Of a stretch of 64,000 nt of DNA, positions 16,749-25,188 are shown piece by piece. The DNA is taken from NCBI GenBank assembly GCA_035604615.1, contig DATNID010000033.1:121127-185126 (forward strand), read 5' to 3'. The DNA is from DATJLY01 sp035604615 (GTDB lineage: Bacteria > Pseudomonadota > Alphaproteobacteria > ATCC43930 > CGMCC-115725). The notes beneath the pieces were generated by a model, which ran no database searches, was not told where the DNA came from, and saw nothing but the letters and a program-made list of their open reading frames with translations. Position 1 is the first letter of the stretch. Every line of letters starts with the position of its first letter. Both the position numbers and the translations under genes were made by a program.

Positions 16749-18395
16749 ATGGCAGGCAAGGGCGCGCGGATGACGACGGCCGAGGCGGTGGTGCGCACCA
16801 TGGCATTGAACGGCATCGACACCATCTTCGCGCTGCCGGAGGTGCAGAACGATTTCCTGTTCGACGCGCTGCACGGCGCGCAAGGGTCGATCCGCACCTT
16901 GCAGGTCCGCCACGAGCAGGGCGCGGCCTACATGGCGCTGGGCGCGGCGATGGCGACCGGCAAGCCGGCGGCCTACGCCGTGGTGCCCGGCCCGGGCGTG
17001 CTCAACACCGCGGCGGCGCTGTGCACGGCCTATGCCTGCAACGCGCCCGTCTTCGCGCTCACCGGGCAAATCCCGTCGCCCTATATCGACCGCAATCTCG
17101 GCATGCTGCACGAGATCCGCGACCAGCTCGGCATCCTGCGCACGCTGACCAAGTGGGCCGAGCGGGTGCGCTCGCCGCAGGAGGCGCCGGCGCTGGTCAC
17201 CGAGGCATTCCGGCAATTGCGCTCGGGCCGGATGCGGCCGGTGGCGATCGAATGTCCGCTCGACGTGTGGCCGCGCGCGGCGCTGGTCGAGCTGCCGGCC
17301 GCGCCCGCCGCGCCGACCCATGCGCCCATCGACAGCGACGCCATCGCCGCCGCGGCGAAACTTTTGGGCCAGGCCGAGCGGCCGCTCGTCGTGATCGGCG
17401 GCGGCGCGCTCGACGCCGGCGCAGAGCTGGCCGAGATCGCCGAAGCCTTGCAGGCCCCGGTGGTCGCGCATCGCATGGGGCTGGGCGCGCTCGACGCCCG
17501 CCACCCGATGAGCGTCGGCGCCTATTTGGGATACCGGCTGTGGGCCGAGGCCGACGTCGTGCTCGCGGTCGGTACGCGGCTGCAGCTCCAGCTCATGCAG
17601 TGGGGCACCGACAAGAACCTGAAAGTCGTGCGCATCGACGCCGATCCCGAGGAGATCGACCGCATCGAGCGGCCCGCCGTCGGCATCCTCGGCGACGCGG
17701 CCCTGGCGCTGCGCGCGCTCCTCGCCGAGCTGCCGCGCCACAACCGCAGCCGCGCCTCGCGCCGGGAAGAAATGATCGAGCGCAAGGGTGCCGCCGCCAA
17801 GGACCTCGCCGGCCAGTTCGCGCCGCAAGTCGCGTGGCTCGAAGCCATTCGCGCCGAGCTGCCCGAGGACGGCATCCTGGTCGACGAGCTGACGCAGATC
17901 GGCTATGTCGGGCGCCTCGTCTTTCCGGTCTACGGCAAGCGGACCTACATCTCGTCGGCCTATCAGGGCACGCTCGGCTGGGGCGTCGCGACCGCGATCG
18001 GCGCCAAGGCGGCGCGGCCGTCGACGCCGCTCGTCGCGATCTCGGGCGACGGCGGCTTCATGTTCAACGTGCAGGAGCTGGCCTCGGCGGCGCAGCACCG
18101 CATCCCCGTCGTCATCGTGCTGATGAACGACAACGCCTATGGCAACGTGCGCCGCGCCCAGGTCGAGGCGTTCGGCAACCGGGTGATCGCGTCCGATCTC
18201 AAGAACCCGGATTTCGTCAAGCTCGCCGAGAGTTTCGGCATCATAGGCCTCAAGGCGACCACGCCGGACCAGCTCCGCGCGCATCTGCGCAAGGCGCTGG
18301 GCGCGGGCGAGCCGGCGCTCATCGAGGTCCCGGTCGGGCCGATGCCGAGCCCTTGGAACATCCTGCGGTTCCAGCGTCCCTCGCGCCCTTCCTGA
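16749..18395 (+). CDS. Thiamine-diphosphate-dependent enzyme, third copy
   Basis: A 548-residue ThDP enzyme. The catalytic glutamate is in VRHEQGAAYMALGAAMATG near residue 56, close to the AHAS pattern. The cofactor site is GDGGFMFNVQELASAAQ then LMNDNAYGN, with Asp-Asn in place of Asn-Asn. It is transcribed divergently from the cyclase gene, 81 bases apart. The ATG follows AGGGAGCGATC. It is clearly different in sequence from the ThDP protein 850 bases to its left, so this is not a recent tandem duplication. Confidence 0.85.
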   Translation: MAGKGARMTTAEAVVRTMALNGIDTIFALPEVQNDFLFDALHGAQGSIRTLQVRHEQGAAYMALGAAMATGKPAAYAVVPGPGVLNTAAALCTAYACNAPVFALTGQIPSPYIDRNLGMLHEIRDQLGILRTLTKWAERVRSPQEAPALVTEAFRQLRSGRMRPVAIECPLDVWPRAALVELPAAPAAPTHAPIDSDAIAAAAKLLGQAERPLVVIGGGALDAGAELAEIAEALQAPVVAHRMGLGALDARHPMSVGAYLGYRLWAEADVVLAVGTRLQLQLMQWGTDKNLKVVRIDADPEEIDRIERPAVGILGDAALALRALLAELPRHNRSRASRREEMIERKGAAAKDLAGQFAPQVAWLEAIRAELPEDGILVDELTQIGYVGRLVFPVYGKRTYISSAYQGTLGWGVATAIGAKAARPSTPLVAISGDGGFMFNVQELASAAQHRIPVVIVLMNDNAYGNVRRAQVEAFGNRVIASDLKNPDFVKLAESFGIIGLKATTPDQLRAHLRKALGAGEPALIEVPVGPMPSPWNILRFQRPSRPS

Positions 18396-18510
18396 GCCCG
18401 CTTCGATCGCTAAAATACCGCGAAACTCGCGACATACGCGTTTTTCGGCTTCACCCTCCGTTAGCCGTACTCATGGTCTCATCGCGCTCGCCAGCGCTGG
18501 GAGAAAGACC

Positions 18511-19845
18511 ATGACACGAGGGAACCGGAACGCGCTTCGCCACCTCGCCCGCTTCGCCCGCGAGCGCAAGGGCGGCGTCGCGGTGCTGACCGCGATGACG
18601 CTCACCTCGCTGATGGGCTTCGCCGGGCTCGGCACCGAGGCGACGCTGTGGTACGTCGCCAAGCGCAACATGCAGGGCGCCACCGACACCGCCGCCTTCA
18701 CCGCCGCGATCGCCGAGACCGCGGGTCAGAACTCGACCGGCTTCAAGCTGGCGGCCAAGGCGGTCGCGACGCAATACGGCTTCACCGACGGCACCGGCGG
18801 CGTCACCGTCACCATCAACAACCCGCCGCTCACGGGCAGCTACACCGGCAACGCCCAGGCGGTCGAGGTCATCATCACGCAGCCGCAGAACATGCTGTTC
18901 TCGGCGCTGTTCCTCTCCACCAGGCCGACCATCACCTCGCGCGCCGTCGCCGGACCGAGCACGACCACGACGACGACTCCCGGCGTCGCCAACTGCGTCA
19001 TCGCGCTCGACCACGGCAACGTCACCGACGTCAACGATTCGGGCACGGCCGCGCTCAACCTCAACCATTGCAGCCTCGCCATCAATTCGGTGAGCAGCAG
19101 CGCGCTGAACCTCAGCGGCACCGCCTCCATCACCGCTCAGTCCGCCAGCATCGTCGGCAACTGGACCAAGAGCGGAGTCGCGACGTTCACCACCACCAAC
19201 GGGATCAGCACCGGCGCCCAGCCGACGCCCGATCCCTATGCCACCGTTAACATCCCGTCCTATTCGGGCTGCAATTCCAGCAACACGATCGTGGTCGGTT
19301 CCAAGACCTTCACGCCGGTCAACGGCGTCTATGTCTTCTGCAACGGATTGAAGATCCAGGGCACCGGCAACGTGACGCTGCAGCCCGGCGTATATATCGT
19401 CGACGGCGGCAGCTTCTCGCTCTCCGGCACGTCCACCATCACCGGCAACGGCGTCACCATCATCACCACCAGCTCGGCCGGCAACAATTACGGCACGGTG
19501 TCGATCAGTGGCGGCTCGACGGTCAACATCACTGCGCCCCCCACCGGCGCTGCCACCGCCGGCCTCGCCTTCTTCCAGGACCGCCATGCGCCCAATTCGG
19601 GCACCAACAGCTTCTCGGGTGGGTCCAACATGAACATCACCGGCGCGCTCTACTTCCCGAGCCAGGCGGTGAGCTATTCCGGCAATACCGGCCCGTCCGC
19701 GTCGCAGTGCACCCAGCTCATCGGCTACACGCTCACCTTCACGGGCACGTCGAACTTCAACGCCAATTGCACAGGCGTGGCCGTGGCGGGGATGAGCGGC
19801 ACCACCACCACGACCACCACCGGTCCGGTCAAGCTCGTCGAATAG
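18511..19845 (+). CDS. TadG-like pilus-associated protein with Ser/Thr/Gly/Asn-rich C-terminal region
   Basis: A 444-residue protein. The N-terminal ERKGGVAVLTAMTLTSLMGF is the TadE/TadG hydrophobic signal-anchor, followed by the ATLWYVAKRNMQGATDTAAF stretch typical of TadG. The C-terminal 300 residues are rich in Ser, Thr, Gly and Asn with recurring short hydrophobic strands, as in beta-helix surface proteins. Two poly-Thr linkers (TTTTTT near 150 and TTTTTTT near 433) flank this part. The ATG follows GGGAGAAAGACC. TadG proteins are exported minor components of Flp/Tad pili. No core tad machinery is in the window. Confidence 0.75.
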   Translation: MTRGNRNALRHLARFARERKGGVAVLTAMTLTSLMGFAGLGTEATLWYVAKRNMQGATDTAAFTAAIAETAGQNSTGFKLAAKAVATQYGFTDGTGGVTVTINNPPLTGSYTGNAQAVEVIITQPQNMLFSALFLSTRPTITSRAVAGPSTTTTTTPGVANCVIALDHGNVTDVNDSGTAALNLNHCSLAINSVSSSALNLSGTASITAQSASIVGNWTKSGVATFTTTNGISTGAQPTPDPYATVNIPSYSGCNSSNTIVVGSKTFTPVNGVYVFCNGLKIQGTGNVTLQPGVYIVDGGSFSLSGTSTITGNGVTIITTSSAGNNYGTVSISGGSTVNITAPPTGAATAGLAFFQDRHAPNSGTNSFSGGSNMNITGALYFPSQAVSYSGNTGPSASQCTQLIGYTLTFTGTSNFNANCTGVAVAGMSGTTTTTTTGPVKLVE

Positions 19846-19864
19846 GGAAGGTGCGCCGCCTGCG

Positions 19865-20335
19865 TCAGTTGACGCGGACGACGGCGAGGCCCCTCAGCGT
19901 CATCGGATTGGTCAGCCCCGGATACGAGATCAGGAGCGTGTAGGTCGACTGCGTGTTGACCGTGACGAACGTCCCGGCCGTGCTGCCATCGCTGCACGCC
20001 GCGCCGCACGTGACCGACGGGCCGATCACGCCGCTGTTGATGCAGTTGCAGGCCTGCGACGGCGAAACGGTGACGCCTGTCCCGAGGCTGGTGGAATTCT
20101 GCGCCGCGGTGGTGATCGAGGACGAGTTGTAACCGTGCTCGAGCGCGTATTGGGCGCCGGCCTCGGCCGCGTTCTGCACCCGCATCTTGTTATAGGCGCC
20201 CATGCCGAGATCGACCATCGGCAGGAGGATGCCGACGAGCATCGGCGCCACCAGGCCCAGCTCGACCGCGGCCGCGCCGGATCGCGAGGCGCCCAGGCGC
20301 CCGGCGAAGGAGAGGAGGGATCGCGTGATCTTCAT
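19865..20335 (-). CDS. TadE-like pilus assembly pseudopilin
   Basis: A 156-residue protein starting with a basic N-terminus and the TadE signature GAAAVELGLVAPMLVGIL, then DLGMGAYNKMRVQNAAEAGAQ. Four cysteines (CNCINSG, CGAAC) lie in the C-terminal half and could form disulfides outside the cytoplasm. It converges on the TadG-like gene with 19 bases between the stops. I placed the start at the last in-frame ATG before the TadE motif; the reading frame stays open far upstream, but that extension is out of character. Confidence 0.8.
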   Translation of the reverse strand: MKITRSLLSFAGRLGASRSGAAAVELGLVAPMLVGILLPMVDLGMGAYNKMRVQNAAEAGAQYALEHGYNSSSITTAAQNSTSLGTGVTVSPSQACNCINSGVIGPSVTCGAACSDGSTAGTFVTVNTQSTYTLLISYPGLTNPMTLRGLAVVRVN

Positions 20336-20416
20336 GCGTCCGACTCTACCCGGAAATCGTTGCGGCAAAATGGATATCGCCTGCGAATTGCGTAAAACTC
20401 GACACGAGTGCGGTGC

Positions 20417-20445
20417 TTGACACGCTCGGTTCCGTGGCGGAATGT
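20417..20445 (+). promoter_or_regulatory. Candidate promoter of the eight-gene catabolic operon
   Basis: A perfect TTGACA (20417-20422) is followed after 17 bases by GAATGT (20440-20445), some 68 bases ahead of the ligase start. The -35 is strong and the -10 poor. It is the only good hexamer I see in the 177-base divergent gap with the tadE-like gene. Confidence 0.35.
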
Positions 20446-20512
20446 GGCGCGCCCGAAGCCCGTGCCCGCATGGGCCGCTTGGCCCAAAAGAGGCGCAAAA
20501 AAGGATCTGGGA

Positions 20513-22171
20513 ATGTTGCCTGGCGTCGTGCCGTTCCCGCCTGAGTTCGCCGCGCGTTATCGCGCGAAGGGATATTGGCGGGACAAGTCGCTGGCCGAGG
20601 AGTTCGCCTCCGTCTTCGCGACCTTCGCCGACCGGGTCGCGCTCATCGACGGCGAGCGGCAATTCACCTATCGCGACATCGATCGCCTCAGCGACAATCT
20701 CGCGCTCAACCTGCTCGCGCTCGGGGTCAAGCCGCTCGACCGGATCGTGCCGGCGCTGCCCAACGTGGCCGAGTTCGTGATCCTCTATTTCGCGCTGCAG
20801 AAGATCGGCGCCATACCGATCGCCGCGCTCGCCACCCACCGCTACAACGAGATCGGCCAGTTCGTGCGTATCGCCGAGGCAGTGGCGTGCGTCTATCCCG
20901 AGCGGCAGAGCGATTTCGAGTTTCCGCCGATGATCCGCCGCGTCGCGCAGGAATCGCCGTTCATGCGCTGGTCGATTGTGCTGGGGACGCCGCGCGCGGG
21001 CGAGCTGTCCCTGACCGAGCTGATCGAGCGGCCGGCGATCTTGCCGCGCGCGACGCTCGCCAAGGTCGCGATCGACCCCGACGACCCGTGCATCTTCCAG
21101 CTTTCCGGCGGCACCACCGGCGTGCCCAAGCTCATTCCGCGCACCCACAGCGACTACGCCTACAATTCCAAGACCGCTGCCGCGGTGTGCGAGGTGGGCG
21201 CGGATTGCGTGCTGCTGCTGGCGCTCCCCATCGCGCATAATCTTCCGCTCGCCTGCCCCGGCATCCAGGGCTTCATGTTCAACGGCGGCAAGATCGTGCT
21301 GAGCCGCACCACACGGCCCGAGGAGATGTTCCCGCTCGTCGCCAAGCATCGTGTGACCCACATCAAGGTGGTGCCGGCGCTCCTCATTCGCCTCATCAAC
21401 AGCCCGGCCTGCACGCAGCACGACACGTCGTCGCTGCGCTACATCCAGAGCGGCGGGCAGCGGCTCCAGCCCGAGGTGCGCATCCGCACCAAGGAGCTCA
21501 TCCCCAGCGTCTTCGTGCAGGAGAATTTCGGCATGTCGGAGGGCATGCTGTTCTTCGTGCGCAAGACCGATCCCGAGGACGTGCGGCTCGAGACGGTGGG
21601 GCGGCCCATCTCGCCCGACGACGAGGTGCGCCTCCTCGACGACGACGACAACGAGGTCGCGTTCGGCGAGGTCGGCGAGCTGTGCGCCCGCGGCCCCTAC
21701 ACGCTGCGGGGATATTACGGCGCGGCGGAGCACAACCTGAAGGCCTTCACCAGCGACGGCTTCTACCGCTCGGGCGATCTCATGCGCCAGCACCCGTCGG
21801 GCAACTACATGGTCGAGGGGCGCAAGAAGGACCTCATCAACCGCGGCGGCGAGAAGATCAGCGCCGAGGAGATCGAGAACCTGATCCTGCAGCACCAAGC
21901 GGTGCAAAACGTCGCCTGCGTCGCCATGCCCGATCCCGATCTGGGCGAGCGCATGTGCGCCTGCGTCATCCTGCACAAGGGCAAGACGCTCGCGCTCGAC
22001 GAATTGGTCGCGTTCCTCGCGACCAAGGAGATCGCCAAGTTCAAGCTGCCGGAGCGGATCGAAGCCATGACCGATTTTCCGCTCTCGACCTTCGGCAAGG
22101 TGTCGAAGAAGACGCTGGTCGAGGGCATCGCCAAGAAGCTCGAGGCCGAACGCGCGGCGCGGAGCCGGTGA
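20513..22171 (+). CDS. EntE/DhbE-like aryl-acid AMP ligase (acyl-CoA synthetase family)
   Basis: A 552-residue adenylate-forming ligase. FPPEFAARYRAKGYWRDKS at the N-terminus and QLSGGTTGVPKLIPRTHSDY at the phosphate loop resemble 2,3-dihydroxybenzoate-AMP ligases. The later motifs YRSGDLMR, GRKKDLINRGGEKIS and STFGKVSKK with the catalytic lysine are complete. No siderophore synthesis, isochorismate or carrier-protein gene is near, so it more likely activates an aryl acid for degradation as a CoA thioester. The ATG follows AAAAAAGGATCTGGGA. It is first in a run of eight closely packed genes. Confidence 0.85.
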   Translation: MLPGVVPFPPEFAARYRAKGYWRDKSLAEEFASVFATFADRVALIDGERQFTYRDIDRLSDNLALNLLALGVKPLDRIVPALPNVAEFVILYFALQKIGAIPIAALATHRYNEIGQFVRIAEAVACVYPERQSDFEFPPMIRRVAQESPFMRWSIVLGTPRAGELSLTELIERPAILPRATLAKVAIDPDDPCIFQLSGGTTGVPKLIPRTHSDYAYNSKTAAAVCEVGADCVLLLALPIAHNLPLACPGIQGFMFNGGKIVLSRTTRPEEMFPLVAKHRVTHIKVVPALLIRLINSPACTQHDTSSLRYIQSGGQRLQPEVRIRTKELIPSVFVQENFGMSEGMLFFVRKTDPEDVRLETVGRPISPDDEVRLLDDDDNEVAFGEVGELCARGPYTLRGYYGAAEHNLKAFTSDGFYRSGDLMRQHPSGNYMVEGRKKDLINRGGEKISAEEIENLILQHQAVQNVACVAMPDPDLGERMCACVILHKGKTLALDELVAFLATKEIAKFKLPERIEAMTDFPLSTFGKVSKKTLVEGIAKKLEAERAARSR

Positions 22172-22176
22172 CGCAT

Positions 22177-23019
22177 ATGCGCATCATCGACCTCCACTGC
22201 TATCCCAACACCGAGCCCTGGATCCGCTGCCAGGGTCCTTACGTCGAGGCGCTGGCCAAGTACTGGAACCGGACCTGGACCTGGAAGCAGGAAGACGAGG
22301 TGGTGCAGGAATTCGCCGCCGCCGGGGTCGAGGCGGTGCTGGTCGCGCTCGATCTCGAGACCACGATCGGGACGCCGCCGTGCAGCAACGAGTACGTGAA
22401 GGCGATGCAGCTTCGCCATCCCGGCCGCCTCATCCATAGCTGGGCCGCGGTCGATCCCTTCAAGGGCGCGGTCGCGCGCAACGACGCGCGCAAGGCGATA
22501 ACCGAGCTCGGCATGCTGGGCTTCCACTTCCACCCGATCATGGGCCATTTCTCGGTCGACGACCGGCAGTTCTATCCGCTGTTCGAGGTCATCAACGAGT
22601 TGAAGGCGCCGGTGATGATCGATGTCGGCACCACCGGCATGGGCGCGGGCATGCCGGGCGGCCTCGGCGCCAAGATCCGCCACGCCCATCCCCGCGCCAT
22701 CGACGAGCTGGCGGCCGACTTTCCCGATCTCAAGATCATCGCCGCCCATCCCGGCTGGCCCTGGGTCGAGGAGATGACCGCGGTCGCGCTGCACAAGGGC
22801 AACGTCTTCTGGGAGATGTCGGGCTGGGCGCCGCGCTACTTCCCGGCTCAGCTCAAGATCGACATCCGCTCGCGCCTCCAGGACAAGGTGATGTTCGGCA
22901 GCGACTATCCCAGCATTCCCTACGACCGCCTGTTCAAGGAATGGGGAGAGCTGGGATATGCCGACGCCGTCATGGAGAAGATTTTTCACGGCAACGCCGA
23001 GCGGATCCTCGGCCTGTGA
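22177..23019 (+). CDS. Amidohydrolase-2 family protein
   Basis: A 280-residue TIM-barrel protein of the ACMSD-like amidohydrolase family (PF04909). The opening IIDLHCYPNTEP keeps only one histidine of the usual H-x-H metal pair (DLHCY). The later GFHFHP, IIAAHPGWPWVEE and FGSDYPSIPYDR supply the remaining metal ligands and catalytic Asp. A GTG at 22168 overlapping the ligase stop is an alternative start. The four-base overlap with the next gene (GTGA) shows tight coupling. Members are decarboxylases or hydrolases of aromatic or hydroxy acids; the substrate is unknown. Confidence 0.82.
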   Translation: MRIIDLHCYPNTEPWIRCQGPYVEALAKYWNRTWTWKQEDEVVQEFAAAGVEAVLVALDLETTIGTPPCSNEYVKAMQLRHPGRLIHSWAAVDPFKGAVARNDARKAITELGMLGFHFHPIMGHFSVDDRQFYPLFEVINELKAPVMIDVGTTGMGAGMPGGLGAKIRHAHPRAIDELAADFPDLKIIAAHPGWPWVEEMTAVALHKGNVFWEMSGWAPRYFPAQLKIDIRSRLQDKVMFGSDYPSIPYDRLFKEWGELGYADAVMEKIFHGNAERILGL

Positions 23020-23984
23020 CGAGCCTGCTCATCGTGCTTGCGATGCCGGATTATGTCATCGCCCGTTATCTCGACCCGCTGCGCGCGCATTTCCCCGAGA
23101 TCGAGATCAACGCCGTCAACCATCGCGACAAGATCGATCCCTATATCGGCCGCACCGATATCCTCCTGACCTTCGGCGCGATGATGGGGGACGAGGTGTT
23201 CCAAAAGGCCAAGAGCCTCAAATGGGTGCAGGTGCTCGGCACCGGCGTCGACCGCGTCGCGGATTCCCCTTCGCTCGGCCCGGATGTCCGCATCAGCAAC
23301 GTCCACGGCATGCACGGGCCGCCGGTGGCGGAAGCCGCGCTCGGCTTCATGCTGGCGCTGGCGCGCCAGTTGCCGCGCTCGGTCAGGGCGCAGGACCGCC
23401 ATGAATGGGAGCGCTTCCCGTCGCGCCTTCTTGCCGGCAAGATCGTGACGATCTTCGGCATCGGCGTCATCGCAGAGGCGCTGGCGCCGCTGTGCAAGGC
23501 GCTCTCGATGCGCGTCTTGGGCGTCACCTCGGCGCCGCGCGAGGTTGCGGGCTTCGACCGGATCTATCCGCGCGCGGCGCTGGTCGAGGCGGCGCGCGAG
23601 GCCGATTATTTCGTGTGTCTCACGCCGCACACGCCCGAGACCCGCGACATTGTCGGCGCCGCGGTGTTCGATGCCATGAAGACGGGGAGCTTCTTCGTCA
23701 ATCTCGGGCGCGGCGAGACCGTGGACGAGGCGGCGATGGTGCGCGCGCTCCAGGACGGGACGCTCGCCGGCGCGGCGCTCGACGTCTTCAGCGTCGAGCC
23801 GCTGCCCAAGGATCACATATTGTGGACCATGAAGCACGTCATCATCACGCCGCATCTGGGCGGCTTCTACGACGAGTATCCCGACGAGAGCCTGCCCGTG
23901 GTCGAGCGGAATCTGCGCCGTTTCCTTGCCGGCGACCGCGAGCATATGATCAACCTCGTGCCCCGCGCCGAGAGGACGCCATGA
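23016..23984 (+). CDS. D-2-hydroxyacid dehydrogenase family protein
   Basis: A 322-residue NAD(P)-dependent oxidoreductase. The nucleotide-binding loop reads TIFGIGVIAEALAPLCKAL, so the third glycine of GxGxxG is alanine. The catalytic Arg (VNLGRGETVDEAAMV), Glu (ALDVFSVEPLP) and His (IITPHLGG) are all present. I chose the GTG at 23016, which overlaps the upstream stop. An ATG at 23043 is the alternative, but it would cut into the first strand. It may reduce or oxidise a 2-oxo/2-hydroxy acid made in this operon. It overlaps the M24 gene by four bases. Confidence 0.87.
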   Translation: MTSLLIVLAMPDYVIARYLDPLRAHFPEIEINAVNHRDKIDPYIGRTDILLTFGAMMGDEVFQKAKSLKWVQVLGTGVDRVADSPSLGPDVRISNVHGMHGPPVAEAALGFMLALARQLPRSVRAQDRHEWERFPSRLLAGKIVTIFGIGVIAEALAPLCKALSMRVLGVTSAPREVAGFDRIYPRAALVEAAREADYFVCLTPHTPETRDIVGAAVFDAMKTGSFFVNLGRGETVDEAAMVRALQDGTLAGAALDVFSVEPLPKDHILWTMKHVIITPHLGGFYDEYPDESLPVVERNLRRFLAGDREHMINLVPRAERTP

Positions 23985-25180
23985 GCGAAGCGAACGAACG
24001 CCTCAACACGCCCATTTCGACTTCCGAGCTGGAGCGGCGCTGGTCGCTGGTGCGCCGCGCCATGGCCGAGCGCAATATCGACGCGCTGGTGATGCAGAAC
24101 AACAACGACTTCATGGGCGGCTACGTCAAGTATTTCACCGACCTGCCGGCGACCAACGGCTACGGCATGGCGGTGGTGTTTCCGCGCGACGAGGGCATGA
24201 CGGTGGTGGGGCAGGGGCCGTTCGGCATGGACCGCCTGCTGCCGCCCGAGGGCGACGGCGTGCGGCGCGGGGTCAAGCGCATGCTGACGGTGCCGAGCTA
24301 TTCCGCGGCGCCTTACACGCGCTATTACGACGCGGAACTCGCGGAGAAGGCGCTGGAGCGCTATTCCGGCGCGACCATCGGCCTGGTCGGCACGGCGTCC
24401 TTGCCGCACGCCTTCGTCGAGCATCTGAAGCGCGGGCGGCTCTCCAACGCGAATTTCGTCGAGGCGTCGGACCTCGTGGACGAGATCAAGGCTGTGAAGA
24501 GCGCGGAGGAGATCGATCTTCTGCGCCGCACCGCGCGCATGCAGGACAAGTGCATGGAAGCCGCCTTCGCTGCCGTGGCGCCGGGCAAGAAGGACATCGA
24601 GGTCGCCGCAATCGCCGAGCAGGTCGGCCATTCCTACGGCAGCGAGCAGGGCCTGTTCATGGCCGCCTCGGGCCCCGTCGGCACCGCAGCGGTGATGGCC
24701 AACCGCCACTTCCAGGGCCGCGTCCTCCGCGACGGCGACCAGTTCACCCTGCTGGTCGAGAGCAACGGCCCCGGCGGCTATTACACCGAGCTGGGCCGCA
24801 CCTGCGTCCTGGGCAAGGCGTCGCAGGAGATGAAGGACGAGTTCGCCTTCGTGCTCGCGGCGCGCAAATTCACCCTCGGCCTGACCAGGCCGGGCGCCAA
24901 GTGCAAGGACATCTGGGAAGCGTTCAACGACTTCATGCGCAAGAACAAGCGCCCCGAGGAAAAGCGCCTCTATTGCCACGGCCAGGGCTACGACATGGTG
25001 GAGCGGCCGCTGGTGCGCTTCGACGAGACCATGCCGATCGGCAAGGACATGGTGTTCTCGTGCCACCCGACCTACGTCACCGAGCGCACCTATAGCTGGG
25101 CGTGCGACGACTTTTTGATCGGCGCCACCGGCGTCGTGGAGCGGCTGCACCAGTTCCCCGAGACCATCGTCGAGCTGTGA
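23981..25180 (+). CDS. M24-fold (pita-bread) protein with altered metal ligands
   Basis: A 399-residue protein with the creatinase-like N-terminal domain and the M24 'pita-bread' C-terminal domain of Xaa-Pro aminopeptidases. The five dimetal ligands (D, D, H, E, E) are not the normal set. The first two aspartates align with E260 and E270 in VESNGPGGYYTELGRT, H333 is kept in YCHGQGYDMVERP, the first Glu aligns with H362 (SCHP), and the last falls at D376/D377. It therefore may not be a dimetal peptidase, and could be a lyase or hydrolase like creatinase or DddP relatives. It overlaps the upstream gene by four bases. Confidence 0.8.
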   Translation: MSEANERLNTPISTSELERRWSLVRRAMAERNIDALVMQNNNDFMGGYVKYFTDLPATNGYGMAVVFPRDEGMTVVGQGPFGMDRLLPPEGDGVRRGVKRMLTVPSYSAAPYTRYYDAELAEKALERYSGATIGLVGTASLPHAFVEHLKRGRLSNANFVEASDLVDEIKAVKSAEEIDLLRRTARMQDKCMEAAFAAVAPGKKDIEVAAIAEQVGHSYGSEQGLFMAASGPVGTAAVMANRHFQGRVLRDGDQFTLLVESNGPGGYYTELGRTCVLGKASQEMKDEFAFVLAARKFTLGLTRPGAKCKDIWEAFNDFMRKNKRPEEKRLYCHGQGYDMVERPLVRFDETMPIGKDMVFSCHPTYVTERTYSWACDDFLIGATGVVERLHQFPETIVEL

Positions 25181-25188
25181 CCGGCGAC

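Noticed and set aside
19865..21976. A 703-codon minus-strand frame including tadE.
   Set aside because: The upstream part is antisense to the EntE-like ligase and shows no family motif; tadE starts at the ATG at 20335.
20513..22171. A siderophore (DHB) biosynthesis cluster suggested by the EntE-like ligase.
   Set aside because: No isochorismate synthase, isochorismatase-ACP, NRPS or siderophore transport genes are adjacent; the nicotinamidase at 3.4 kb is PncA-like, not EntB-like.
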